Shown here: piece after piece, positions 43,618 to 52,274 of the stretch | Layout of the letters: each line of letters starts with the position of its first letter | Numbering within the stretch: the first letter of the stretch is position 1 | Assembly: GCF_018853445.1 (NCBI RefSeq) | Contig: NZ_JABELD010000038.1 | Location: 1 to 57,126 of the forward strand | Source of the DNA: Acidithiobacillus concretivorus | GTDB lineage: Bacteria > Pseudomonadota > Gammaproteobacteria > Acidithiobacillales > Acidithiobacillaceae | DNA: 57,126 nt | Reading direction: 5' to 3' | Notes under the pieces: model-generated | What the model was told of the DNA's origin: nothing | The model's input: only the letters and a program-made list of their open reading frames with translations | Database searches by the model: none | Program-made: the position numbers and the translations under genes

Positions 43618-46117
43618 CACGTAATACCGCCGGGCTGTTGCGCAAGGTGCGATGTCCCGCAAAAATCATGGTAGCGGTGCTCGCTATCCATAAAATGATG
43701 CTGAGTATTCCCAATAATAACCATGGCGGCTGAAAACCCATGTGCCAGTGAAAAGATTCCGGATTAACGACCGCAATTAAAATTACGCTGATGGCAATGC
43801 CCAGGCTGCCACCAATAAGAATACCGGCGAATGAAAGCATGCTGCCCTCGGCAAAAAGCAGGGCCAGCAGGTCACGATGGCGCAGCCCCAGATGTCGAAG
43901 CATGGCAAATTCATTGCGGCGCATCAGAGTTTGCGCACCAAAGCCACTGCTTACTCCCAGCAGACCAATAATCATGGCTACGGCTTCCAGCGCATAAGTT
44001 GCGGCAAAACTCTGATTAAAAATCTGCAGACTACGGTGGCGAATTTCCCTGGGCGTAGCAATAAGTAATTGCCGACTTTTTGCGATGCTTTGGTGCAACT
44101 GCGCGAGCGCGGCAGAGACTGGCACATGCGGTTGTAACCAGAGTGCTACGCCATTGATGCCTTTGTCATGGGACCAGTGTTGATATTCTTGCAGCGGGAT
44201 GGAAATGGATCCTTGCTGGTAGGCGTAGTCGCGATAAATGCCGGCAATGCTGACGGTCCGAAGTTGTCCGCCCAGAGGAATCCGGATGTTCTGGCCCGGA
44301 TGCCAGGCGCTGATGCCAGCCAGAATATCCGAAATCCATACGGGCGGTGCGTTCAGCGTATGGATAGGAACAGACTGGAGTATTTGTAGTTCCCGACCGG
44401 GGTCTTGCAGGTTCATACCGCGCGCCAGCAACATGATGGGAGGATGACCAGGTAATAAATTCAATGGAATGCGGCGCAACGGTGAACAATGGCGAACATC
44501 TGAAAGTGTGCACAGGGATTGTGCGGTTCCGGAAGGGAGTAATGCGTCCTGATTGCTTCCCGCCTGCACATACAAATCCGCCCGCAGGATGTCACCAAGC
44601 CAGTTGGCCACTGAATCACGAAACGAGCCGACCATAATGGCCATGGCTACCACCAGACTGAAGGCTACTACGACGGCGGCCAGGCTTTGCGCAGCGCGCC
44701 CCGGAGCGCCACGTAATTGCAACAGGGCCAGGCGCCAGAGACTGCTTTGAGGTAAGGGGATTAACTGGACGATAAGGCGCAGCAACGGAGCCAGCAAGAA
44801 GAGTAGGGCGAACAGCAGGCAGGCAATAGCGCCATAAGCCAGATAGGGAATGCCATGAATAGCTGGTGCCAGAGCTCCTCCCAGCGCCATGATCAGCAGC
44901 AGAAAGCCGATGCGTGGATGTTGGCGATGGAGATGACTTTGTTCTTCTGCGCCAGCACGCAAGGCTTGGGCCGGAATGGCACGACTGGTTTCCCATGCGG
45001 GTAAAAAGGCACCTATCAGCGCTGCACCCATCCCAGCCGCAAAAAATATACTCATGAGTAATGGATGCCAATGTAATTGTAGGGCTGCGCTACTGAAATA
45101 TCCTGCGCCCAAATCTCCGCCAAGATGCACCAGAGCCAATCCGGCGGTCATAACCCCCAGTGGTAATCCCAGCAGTGCACCTGGCACGCCGAGCACCACG
45201 CCCTGCAGCATGACCGCCATAATGATCTCGCGCTGGCGCAAACCCAATACCCGCAAAAGGGCCAGTTGCTGGCGCTGGCGCACGACCCCCATAGCCAGGG
45301 TGGCATACACCAGAAACGCCCCGGTAAATAAAGCCACCAGAGAGAGTACCAACAGATTGACGCGATAGGCTCTTGAAGCATCTGCTGCTACCCGACCCTG
45401 CTGAGCGGGACTTTCGAGAACCGCTCCGGGGGGTAGCAGTGGCCGCCACTGCTCTTCAAAAGCCTGATTGCTGGTTCCGGGTTGCAGGCGCAAAGCGACT
45501 TGATTGATTTCATTGCCACGGCCCCATAACCATTGAACCGCAGCAATATCCATGACGCCCATTACCCCTATGCCTGGAACTTCTGGAAGCGTGCCGATTA
45601 CCTTGAGGCGGCGCGGTATTCCGTCCGCATTGACGGTAATGAAATCTCCTAGATGAGCATCTAATGCCTGCATGGCCGGGGGGCTGAGGGCAATATTCAG
45701 AGGGTTCTGCAGAGCCAGAGGGCTACGTACATTCAAGGGGATCAGGGGTTGTCCCATTCTGGCTGCCTGAAAGGCGTCGATTCCCAGAATCTGAAGAGGT
45801 TGTTTGTGTGCGGGTTGAATGAGGGTCGCTTGCAAATGGATTTCGGGCGCGGCTGCTGCTACGTTGGGTGCTAGGCTCAGGCGTGCATACCAGGCGTTAT
45901 TAAAACCTGGACCCGGAGCGTTGAGGGTCAGATCTGCCTGACCCGCCATATGGCGAAGCCCCGCCGAAAAATCACTGACCGCCTGCACATTGATGAGCGC
46001 AATGGCCAAGCCCAAAGCCACCCCCAAGGCAATGCCGATCATGGCCAGAACGGTAGCACCTGGACGTTGTCGCAGGGGGCGCCAGACCGCAGCCCGCCAA
46101 GGAATACGCATCATCAC
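43610..46117 (-). CDS. FtsX-like ABC transporter permease (two-unit, AttFG-like)
   Basis: 835 residues. Tandem MacB/FtsX permease: an N-terminal segment (PGATVLAMIGIALGVALGLAIALI), a large periplasmic domain, three membrane segments about 260-380, a second unit starting around PGRAAQSLAAVVVAFSLVVAMAIM, and three segments at the C-terminus. One chain carries both units. ATGA overlap with the ATPase gene. Likely exports or mechanically transmits to a lipid or protein substrate with its AttH-like partner. Confidence 0.9.
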   Translation of the reverse strand: MMMRIPWRAAVWRPLRQRPGATVLAMIGIALGVALGLAIALINVQAVSDFSAGLRHMAGQADLTLNAPGPGFNNAWYARLSLAPNVAAAAPEIHLQATLIQPAHKQPLQILGIDAFQAARMGQPLIPLNVRSPLALQNPLNIALSPPAMQALDAHLGDFITVNADGIPRRLKVIGTLPEVPGIGVMGVMDIAAVQWLWGRGNEINQVALRLQPGTSNQAFEEQWRPLLPPGAVLESPAQQGRVAADASRAYRVNLLVLSLVALFTGAFLVYATLAMGVVRQRQQLALLRVLGLRQREIIMAVMLQGVVLGVPGALLGLPLGVMTAGLALVHLGGDLGAGYFSSAALQLHWHPLLMSIFFAAGMGAALIGAFLPAWETSRAIPAQALRAGAEEQSHLHRQHPRIGFLLLIMALGGALAPAIHGIPYLAYGAIACLLFALLFLLAPLLRLIVQLIPLPQSSLWRLALLQLRGAPGRAAQSLAAVVVAFSLVVAMAIMVGSFRDSVANWLGDILRADLYVQAGSNQDALLPSGTAQSLCTLSDVRHCSPLRRIPLNLLPGHPPIMLLARGMNLQDPGRELQILQSVPIHTLNAPPVWISDILAGISAWHPGQNIRIPLGGQLRTVSIAGIYRDYAYQQGSISIPLQEYQHWSHDKGINGVALWLQPHVPVSAALAQLHQSIAKSRQLLIATPREIRHRSLQIFNQSFAATYALEAVAMIIGLLGVSSGFGAQTLMRRNEFAMLRHLGLRHRDLLALLFAEGSMLSFAGILIGGSLGIAISVILIAVVNPESFHWHMGFQPPWLLLGILSIILWIASTATMIFAGHRTLRNSPAVLRDD

Positions 46118-46803
46118 AGGGCGTGAAATCCCTGGGCATCAAAGTGCAGTTTGCGCTGCGCCTGGTTGGCTGCGGCCTCAGAATGGGTGACCAGCAATAC
46201 AGCCGGTCCTTCTGCTTCCAGGGCGGTGTAGAGCAAATTCATGACCGATTCGGCCGATTCTGCATCGAGGCTGCCCGTTGGTTCATCAGCCAGAATCAGG
46301 GAGGGACGATGCACAATCGCCCGGGCAACGGCGACTCTTTGCATTTCGCCGCCGGAAAGCTCCCTGGGCCAGGCCTGCAGTCTTCCGTAAATACCCAGCT
46401 GCTCGGCAAGTTGCTGAATACGCTGTGGGAGGTCCTTGCGTGGTAGACCATTGAGACGCCAGGGCAGGGCGATATTTTCAGTAACATTTAATTGCGGAAT
46501 CAAATGGAAGGCTTGAAACACAAAACCCATATGACGGCGGCGGAGCAGAGTGCGGCTGTCATCATCCATAGTGTTGAGTGCCTGATTCCGAAAATGCATT
46601 TGTCCGCCATCCGGTCGTTCCAGGCCGGCGATAATGTGCAGAAGGGTGCTTTTGCCGACGCCGCTTTCTCCCATGATGGCCACAAAGTCTCCCGAACTCA
46701 CCTCCAAATTAGCTTCACGGAACAACCATTTGTCGTTGCTGCCGGGGAGTCGTTTGGCTAAATCCTTCAAGACCAGAAGTGCGGTCACTGGAATTATCTC
46801 CAT
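46114..46803 (-). CDS. ABC transporter ATP-binding protein (LolD/MacB-like, AttE-like)
   Basis: 229 residues from ATG 46803; upstream codons in the longer frame have no similarity. Walker [19 protein letters not shown]-loop [11 protein letters not shown], signature [15 protein letters not shown], Walker [14 protein letters not shown]-loop VTHSEAA. ATPase partner for the FtsX-like permease. First gene of the seven-gene minus-strand operon ending at 40112. Confidence 0.92.
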   Translation of the reverse strand: MEIIPVTALLVLKDLAKRLPGSNDKWLFREANLEVSSGDFVAIMGESGVGKSTLLHIIAGLERPDGGQMHFRNQALNTMDDDSRTLLRRRHMGFVFQAFHLIPQLNVTENIALPWRLNGLPRKDLPQRIQQLAEQLGIYGRLQAWPRELSGGEMQRVAVARAIVHRPSLILADEPTGSLDAESAESVMNLLYTALEAEGPAVLLVTHSEAAANQAQRKLHFDAQGFHAL

Positions 46804-46886
46804 TGTCAGGGATAAGTAATTTACCACAAGCTGTGGAATAGTTGTCAGACGCTCAAAATCCGGGAAAATTCGTTTGTCTGTAGACT

Positions 46887-46916
46887 TTGACCTCAGACCA
46901 GACAACAGGGTATTAT
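46887..46916 (+). promoter_or_regulatory. tRNA-Ser promoter
   Basis: TTGACC - 18 bases - TATTAT; transcription would begin a few bases before the tRNA at 46926. Good match to a sigma-70 promoter. Confidence 0.6.
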
Positions 46917-46925
46917 CCGCCTACC

Positions 46926-47018
46926 GGAGAGATGGCCGAGCGGCTGAAGGCGCTCCCCTGCTAAGGGAGTATGGGGCTAAACACTCCATCGAGGGTTCGA
47001 ATCCCTCTCTCTCCGCCA
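46926..47018 (+). tRNA. tRNA-Ser(GCU)
   Basis: Class II tRNA with acceptor stem GGAGAGA/TCTCTCC (46926-46932, 47008-47014). Anticodon arm CTCCC-CTGCTAA-GGGAG has anticodon GCT at 46960-46962. A long variable arm follows, then T arm GAGGG-TTCGAAT-CCCTC, discriminator G and encoded CCA. Reads AGC/AGU serine codons. Confidence 0.97.
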
Positions 47019-47082
47019 CTACTTTGTTGTAACTGTCTCGAATCCACCATAATGGGATGGATCTTCCTGTGAAGTATTTTTG

Positions 47083-47343
47083 TTAATAATGATACCGAAC
47101 TGAAATGATGACGAGTTCTTCTGGCGTGTTGCGATAAATCAGACGGTTTACGTCGTCTATGCGTCGTGACCAGTACCCGGAAAGGTTTTCTCTTAGTGGT
47201 TCAGGTTTGCCGAGGCCGGAATGAGGGTTCCGCAGGCAATCCTGCAGCAGCAAATTTATTCTACGCAGGGTTTTCCGGTCCTGTCCCTGCCAGTATTGGT
47301 AATCCTCCCATGCGGCCAGCGTCTAGCAAATGCGTTCAGCCAT
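47083..47343 (-). pseudogene. yoeB: YoeB toxin gene with an in-frame stop at codon 7
   Basis: Reads MAERIC-stop-TLAAWEDYQYW and then an uninterrupted YoeB: RKTLRRINLLLQD, GLGKPEPLRENLSGYWSRRI (catalytic Arg/Glu region), NRLIY and the ending SVRYHY. The stop is TAG at 47325-47323 where a Trp (TGG) is plausible, a one-base change. The antitoxin overlap (8 bases) and remaining 79 codons are intact, and no in-frame ATG or GTG follows soon after the stop. Likely a recently inactivated toxin. Confidence 0.8.
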
Positions 47344-47590
47344 CTTTTAAACGATGGGGTTTGGTGTTTCCCGCCTGATCCTGAGCAATGGACTGGGCCA
47401 GATGTGCGGCATTAGCTGGCGAGCGGAGCAGATGAACCGTCTCCATCAGGCTGTCAAAATGTTCCTGGGACAGTAGAACCGCATTGGCGGATCCGCGTCG
47501 GGTAATGATTGTGACATCGGCATCTGCCGCCGCGCGGTCCATCACTTCCTTGAGATGGCTGCGCGCCTCCGAATAACTGACTATGTGCAT
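47336..47590 (-). CDS. yefM: YefM-type antitoxin
   Basis: 84 residues: MHIVSYSEARSHLKEVMDR, ADVTIITRRGSANAVLLSQEHFDSLMET, then HLLRSPANAAHLAQSI, the standard YefM pattern. Overlaps the yoeB frame by eight bases. Likely autorepressor of the module through the motif at 47605-47624, and now without a full-length toxin. Confidence 0.9.
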   Translation of the reverse strand: MHIVSYSEARSHLKEVMDRAAADADVTIITRRGSANAVLLSQEHFDSLMETVHLLRSPANAAHLAQSIAQDQAGNTKPHRLKDG

Positions 47591-47604
47591 GGTTGCTTTC
47601 CGAT

Positions 47605-47624
47605 TCGTACAATATACAGTACAA
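47605..47624 (-). promoter_or_regulatory. Candidate YefM-YoeB operator
   Basis: On the minus strand: TTGTAC - TGTATA - TTGTAC, 17-34 bases upstream of the yefM start. E. coli YefM-YoeB sites are known to use TGTACA-core palindromes; these half-sites resemble that core but the spacing differs. Confidence 0.4.
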
Positions 47625-47807
47625 GATTAGGCGGTTGTGGGATATTCGTCCAGCGGTTTCTGCCCGGCACACAGGCAAATCAAAGCCCCAGTGCCGAATT
47701 CTTCATTGAACGGAAGCCGCCATAAATTGTCTACTGGACGATAGAGATCTACCGTTTTTTTTACCAATCGTGCCAATGGGTTCAACCTGGAAAGCAGCAG
47801 ATATATT

Positions 47808-47927
47808 ATGAGCGAAGATTCGCATTATGCCGAAGCACGGGCATTACTCAGACTTCTTTTGATCAGTGGCGCTATAACATTGAGTAGCGCTGCCATCTTG
47901 GTAGTGGCATGGTGGTGCTGGAAGTAA
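47808..47927 (+). CDS. 39-residue membrane microprotein (candidate)
   Basis: MSEDSHYAEARALLRL, then a hydrophobic stretch ending LVVAWWCWK. One transmembrane helix predicted. SD is poor. It lies in the 500-base gap between yefM and the PLD gene, which otherwise shows only the operator motif; I see no other gene in that gap. Coding status uncertain. Confidence 0.35.
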   Translation: MSEDSHYAEARALLRLLLISGAITLSSAAILVVAWWCWK

Positions 47928-48088
47928 AATCACAGCTTGTTATGCTTTCATCCGCGCCCACGCATCCAAAATGGCTCCAGCGATTCACCCGGGAATTGAT
48001 GATCTGCGTCATAAGCTGGCTGAGTCAGTAGTGGTGCAACATAGCTCCACCATCTCCAAACCAGAGGGCATTTAAGATGGTTTCACGT

Positions 48089-48982
48089 TTAGCCATGTGC
48101 AGCCTTGGCCCAGTCCCGATTAAATTGCGCCTGCAGCTCGGATACTGGTCGGCCATTCAGCAATAATCCCATTTCCCGATTAGCCTCAAGTGAAGTCTCT
48201 GTGAAATTCTCGGAGCCTATAAATGCCTCATTTCCGGATATGACTGCCTTTGAATGGATATAAATCGGCTTCACTGGCATGAGGCGCACCTGAACCCCAT
48301 GTGCCCGCAGAAAGGCTACATCCTGCTTATCCTGGGCATTGATACTGGCGGGCAGGATTACTTTGGCCAGAGAGCCTTTTTGGGCAATAGCATTCAGTGT
48401 CGGGCGATATGGACCCATTTCCTCGCTTTCGATTTCTATCGGACCTGGTTGCTGGATGACGCCGATGATCTGTGCGGCAGACGTGCGCGGCGAAAGAACC
48501 AGAACGCGATGCGCATAGGCCGGTGCGTGGCGATTATTCCAGTCTGCATTGAAAACAGCGTTGGCGGCCTTGACTACGGCAGGATCTTTCGTGACATACA
48601 AATACTCCCGATTGCGATGAAAAGCACTCCAGTCAAAATTAGTCGTACCAATCTCGCATTCATAGTCTGAACAGGCGACCTTTTCATGGAGAAAAGCATA
48701 GTGATCCCCATGACTGGTAAAGCGGTAAGGAGCCAGGTGCAGCGTGGCCCCTGTCGCCTCGATCTCCCGTTCTTCCTTGCGAACCTGCCAAGGCTTCATG
48801 CCATAAGGCTTACCCTCAATGATAACGCGCACATCCACACCGCGCGCATGGGCGGCTTTCAATGCCTGGAGAATAGGGCGGTCGGAGAGATAATAAACCC
48901 CGACGCTGACCGCGTGATGGGCCGATTGTATAAGCTGCACAATCGGTGCGGGTCCAGCATGGGGTTCAACATAAAGAGGCAT
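48089..48982 (-). CDS. Phospholipase D-like domain protein
   Basis: 297 residues with the two-lobed PLD fold. First HKD motif is complete (H99-x-K101-x4-D106, in FLHEKVACSD). The second has H243 and K245 (YIHSKAVISG) but Gly250 replaces the Asp. GTTNFD and GSENFTE follow the motifs as usual. No signal peptide or membrane segment is visible. Nuclease or phospholipid transferase/hydrolase activity is possible. Its ATG overlaps the stop of the zinc-ribbon gene (TAATG). Confidence 0.87.
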   Translation of the reverse strand: MPLYVEPHAGPAPIVQLIQSAHHAVSVGVYYLSDRPILQALKAAHARGVDVRVIIEGKPYGMKPWQVRKEEREIEATGATLHLAPYRFTSHGDHYAFLHEKVACSDYECEIGTTNFDWSAFHRNREYLYVTKDPAVVKAANAVFNADWNNRHAPAYAHRVLVLSPRTSAAQIIGVIQQPGPIEIESEEMGPYRPTLNAIAQKGSLAKVILPASINAQDKQDVAFLRAHGVQVRLMPVKPIYIHSKAVISGNEAFIGSENFTETSLEANREMGLLLNGRPVSELQAQFNRDWAKAAHG

Positions 48983-49293
48983 TAAAGCCCACCATGATAC
49001 TTGAATGACATTTCACTACACTGTGGGCAGACAAAGACCTGCACCTTCAGCTTTTTCTCGAAGGCTTCCTCACCATCATCGGCCATCTGCCCGGCGATCA
49101 TGCCCAAAGCGGCACCACCCAGACCCGTTAAACCTCCCATACGAATGCCATGTGCGCCCATATCTTGCATGGGTGTCTGACAGCATGGGCAAGTGGCGTT
49201 TTGCTGTTCCTGGGGTTTTTCTCCAAATCCAAAAATGGTATGACTCCTTTTTTGCTGGTCTGCGGAAAAATGTCGGTAATCGGGATATGCCAC
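48982..49293 (-). CDS. Zinc-ribbon protein with a Gly/Ala-rich hydrophobic segment
   Basis: 103 residues. CPCC at about 35-38 and CPQC near residue 89 make a plausible four-Cys zinc site. Between them lies GIRMGGLTGLGGAALGMIAGQM, a small-residue segment that could be one membrane-associated helix. The C-terminus is ECSEMSF-like (CSEMSFKYHGGL). Coupled to the PLD gene by TAATG overlap, so a functional partnership is likely. Family unknown. Confidence 0.7.
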   Translation of the reverse strand: MAYPDYRHFSADQQKRSHTIFGFGEKPQEQQNATCPCCQTPMQDMGAHGIRMGGLTGLGGAALGMIAGQMADDGEEAFEKKLKVQVFVCPQCSEMSFKYHGGL

Positions 49294-49590
49294 GTCTTAT
49301 AGGCCCTGTACGAAAGCGGAAGGATGTCGGCAAACCCGTAATTATTGAGGTTAAGATACCACCAGATGAGTCCGTTTGCTGTATCTCATGGCCTATTCCT
49401 TATACAATGCCAATTTGTAGGTTTCCCTTGGCCAAGTCCCTAATTCTGCCTATCGGCATCTGATTCTCCCGAAGCGTAACAGGAATTTTCTTCTTTGATT
49501 CGACGTGTTTACGGCGGTCTTGCACGAGAGTAGGAGAACTTCGCTACTTGGCTGGATGTCATCATACTGAAATATTCACCTGTTATACTC
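49294..49590. other. Intergenic stretch without supported gene
   Basis: About 300 bases between the zinc-ribbon gene and the pyruvate kinase leader, transcribed divergently on both sides. I see no ORF with coding character. It should hold the divergent promoters; TATACT at 49584-49589 would start transcription inside the SD and is doubtful as the promoter of the kinase. Confidence 0.6.
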
Positions 49591-49613
49591 AGGAGGTGAC
49601 TAGGCGGATGTAA
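49591..49613 (+). promoter_or_regulatory. Strong SD followed by a start-stop AUG-UAA minigene
   Basis: AGGAGGTGA (49591-49599) is an almost perfect anti-SD match. Eight bases later comes ATG TAA (49608-49613), a one-codon ORF. The real gene's ATG at 49618 is only four bases beyond the stop, 18 from the SD. A ribosome loading here would initiate at the minigene first. Confidence 0.5.
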
Positions 49614-49617
49614 GCGG

Positions 49618-51462
49618 ATGAAGTATATGAATAAGTCATGGCAAGACCTTCAGGAAGCCCTTGAAGGGCTCCGCACGCGGATTATCCAGAGTGAAGCGGC
49701 CCAACTCGCACTTCTGGAGCAGCAAGATCCCAGTCTGCCCTGGCATCCTGGCATCCGTAATATGCTGCACTACTTGGCCCTGCGTAGCGTCGATTTGCGC
49801 CCCTTGCAGGATGCCTTGTCAGACGCAGGGCTCTCCTCCCTCGGCCGCGCTGAAAGTCATGTTCTCGACAGTGTGCAGTGTGTCTTGCGGATATTACACG
49901 CAGCACTGCAAACACCACCTCCCGACTTCAGCGGAACTCCGGCCATCACGCGAGCGCAAGGCCAACAGGCCCTCACGAACAACACGCTGGCCCTGCTTGG
50001 CAGTCCGCCCCGCCAGCGCAGCACCCACATCATGGTAACGCTATCCGGTGATCGCGTTGATGACTTCAATTTTTTCTGCCAGTTATTAACTGGTGGTATG
50101 AACATCGCGCGTATCAACTGCGCTCATGATGACGCGGCCATATGGCAACGGCTAACTGAGCAGGTTCAAGCAGCGAGCCGGGATACCGGCCAGTCCTGCC
50201 TTATTCTGGTTGACCTCGCTGGACACAAAATTCGCACGGGTCCGCTTCCCGAAGTCCCAGGGGTGATCCATCTGAGCCCTGAACGTGACCGCCTCGGTCG
50301 CTTGCAAACACCGGCACAAATGACCGTACTGGCCTGCCACGAGGAAATGGCGCTGAGTCCCGCAGGGGTGGACTGTCTGCTCCTCATGGCGTCCGGCAGT
50401 ACTATGCCGGAGCCCGGCGAAGAGTTGCTCTGCCATGATACCCGCCACAAAGAGCGCGTACTCGTGGTTGAGCGCATCGAAGGTCAGCTCGTCACCTTAC
50501 AGGCGATGCAGGGTTGCTACTTCACTGCAGGAAGTCCTTGGCAAAGCCGGCGTCGCCGCCATGTGCGGGGACATTTTGTGGGCATTCCGCCAAGTACCCT
50601 CCCTCTGCATCTGGAAGCTGGCGATCAGCTTCTGCTGCAAAGCCAACCCGGAGCCGGGGCACCAGCACAGATGAATCGCCCGGCCCGCATCTCCTGCACA
50701 CTCCCGGAAGTCGTTCCGCAACTGCCCGTCGGCCAGGCCGTGTGGATGGACGATGGTAAAATTGCCGCCATAGTCATGGAACAACGTCCTGAAGGTGCCT
50801 TGCTGCGCATCACCAAAACCAAACCAGGGGGTGCTCGCCTGCAAGCAGACCGTGGTCTCAATTTTCCCGGCCTGAGCCTGAATCTCCCGGCCCTCAGTGC
50901 CAGGGACCTGAAAGACCTGGATACCATCATTCCTCTGGCAGATCTCATTGGCTTTTCTTTTGTTGAAAGTGCCGAGCACATGCGCACTATGCTGGAGGCC
51001 CTACGCCAGCGACAGGGTGAACACCTGGGCGTCATCGCGAAAATCGAGACTGCAGGGGCTTTTCATCGACTGCCGGTAATACTGTTAGCCGCTCTCGGTC
51101 GTCAACCGTTGGGCGTGATGATCGCGCGCGGTGATTTGGCGGTAGAAGTGGGTCCGGAACGATTGGCCGAAGTACAGGAAGAGATTCTCTGGCTGGCAGA
51201 AGCGGCGCATTTGCCCGTCATCTGGGCTACCCAGGTGCTGGAACAACTCACTAAAAAGGGCATCATCTCCCGACCCGAATTCACCGATGCGGCCATGGGT
51301 GTGCGCGCCGAGTGCGTGATGCTCAACAAAGGTCCTTATGCGGTGGAGGCCGTGCATACGCTGAACGATATTCTCATCCGCATGCAGGCGCATCAGCACA
51401 AAAAATTCAGTCGGTTACGTGCCCTGCATTGGGGCGCATCCATAGCATCGGCAAGTCAGTGA
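49618..51462 (+). CDS. Atypical pyruvate kinase family protein
   Basis: 614 residues against about 470 for typical enzymes. An N-terminal extension of about 130 residues precedes the barrel. Barrel motifs: MNIARINCAH (R165, N167), DLAGHKIRTG (199-208), VIAKIETAG (catalytic Lys475, Glu477), IARGDLAVEVG (D506), and WATQVLEQLTKKG (T538). The C-terminal allosteric domain is missing; the chain ends soon after the barrel. K+-site residues differ: Ser is Ala169, Thr is Leu200, and the family's Glu117 position is Lys204, as in K+-independent pyruvate kinases. Converts PEP and ADP to pyruvate and ATP if active. Preceded by the start-stop element. Confidence 0.83.
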   Translation: MKYMNKSWQDLQEALEGLRTRIIQSEAAQLALLEQQDPSLPWHPGIRNMLHYLALRSVDLRPLQDALSDAGLSSLGRAESHVLDSVQCVLRILHAALQTPPPDFSGTPAITRAQGQQALTNNTLALLGSPPRQRSTHIMVTLSGDRVDDFNFFCQLLTGGMNIARINCAHDDAAIWQRLTEQVQAASRDTGQSCLILVDLAGHKIRTGPLPEVPGVIHLSPERDRLGRLQTPAQMTVLACHEEMALSPAGVDCLLLMASGSTMPEPGEELLCHDTRHKERVLVVERIEGQLVTLQAMQGCYFTAGSPWQSRRRRHVRGHFVGIPPSTLPLHLEAGDQLLLQSQPGAGAPAQMNRPARISCTLPEVVPQLPVGQAVWMDDGKIAAIVMEQRPEGALLRITKTKPGGARLQADRGLNFPGLSLNLPALSARDLKDLDTIIPLADLIGFSFVESAEHMRTMLEALRQRQGEHLGVIAKIETAGAFHRLPVILLAALGRQPLGVMIARGDLAVEVGPERLAEVQEEILWLAEAAHLPVIWATQVLEQLTKKGIISRPEFTDAAMGVRAECVMLNKGPYAVEAVHTLNDILIRMQAHQHKKFSRLRALHWGASIASASQ

Positions 51463-51834
51463 CTGGAACTGCCGAGCTGACGCTGCATACGGCGGCTGCG
51501 GATTTGCCATAGAGTCAGCAACAGTCCCTATAGAAGCAGGGCAATGACAGGCGAAATGTGCTTGAATTTTGATGGCAATTCATGGCTATGTCTTGACCAT
51601 AACATGATTCTACCGCAGAATCGCTGTCTACAATCTTTTGTAATGCAGATATCCAGAATTGCTACTTGCATACCGTTTATATCGTGCTATCCTTTCACAC
51701 ACCTTCAATTTGAAAGAAGATCAAACCTGCCAGCGCCGTCCGGTGCCTAGAGTTTGGGATTATCCCATATGAAACACACTAAATGACCTCCACCCAAAGC
51801 GCTGTAACAATCTGAGACAGAGGAGCTATCTCCC
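51463..51834. other. Intergenic region upstream of trxA
   Basis: 372 bases with no convincing ORF (a 68-residue frame at 51544-51750 has no SD or family resemblance). It contains the trxA promoter candidate at 51666-51693 and an AT-rich tract. No riboswitch or small-RNA structure recognised. Confidence 0.5.
51666..51693 (+). promoter_or_regulatory. Candidate trxA promoter
   Basis: TTGCAT - 16 bases - TATCCT, about 140 bases before the trxA ATG. Hexamers match at four of six positions each. Confidence 0.4.
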
Positions 51835-52161
51835 ATGAGCGATGCTATTACGTATGTGTCTGATGACAGTTTCGAAACCGATGTGCTGCAATGTACCAAG
51901 CCGGTTCTAGTTGATTTTTGGGCTGAGTGGTGCGGCCCCTGCAAAATGATTGCACCCATTCTTGAAGAAGTTGCCGTTGAATATGCTGACAAATTACAAA
52001 TTGCTAAATTCAATATCGACGAAAATCCCAACACTCCCCCTCAGTATGGTATTCGTGGTATTCCCACCTTGTTGCTGTTTAAAAATGGAAAACTGGAAGC
52101 AACAAAAGTCGGAGCCTTGAGTAAAGCCCAACTGACGGCATTTCTGGATAGCCAACTTTGA
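51835..52161 (+). CDS. trxA: Thioredoxin 1
   Basis: 108 residues with the redox site WCGPC in [16 protein letters not shown], cis-Pro GIPTLLLF and C-terminal helix. Cytosolic disulfide reductase. SD GAGGAG eleven bases before the ATG. Its TGA overlaps a TTG that opens the rho frame. trxA-rho is a common proteobacterial order. Confidence 0.97.
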   Translation: MSDAITYVSDDSFETDVLQCTKPVLVDFWAEWCGPCKMIAPILEEVAVEYADKLQIAKFNIDENPNTPPQYGIRGIPTLLLFKNGKLEATKVGALSKAQLTAFLDSQL

Positions 52162-52274
52162 ATACACCACGTCCCCGCCGTAAATCACCCCGTACCCCCA
52201 AGTCTTTTCCCAACGAAGATATTCTTCTTGAAGAAGAAGAGACGCTGCTGATGCCAAGTCCTGGCGCTACAGCC

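Noticed and set aside
49005-49463. 152-residue plus-strand frame over the zinc-ribbon gene and gap
   Set aside because: No SD or known motif, and it overlaps a better supported gene.
49584-49589. TATACT as -10 box of the pyruvate kinase gene
   Set aside because: Transcription would begin inside the strong SD, and no matching -35 is at the right distance.
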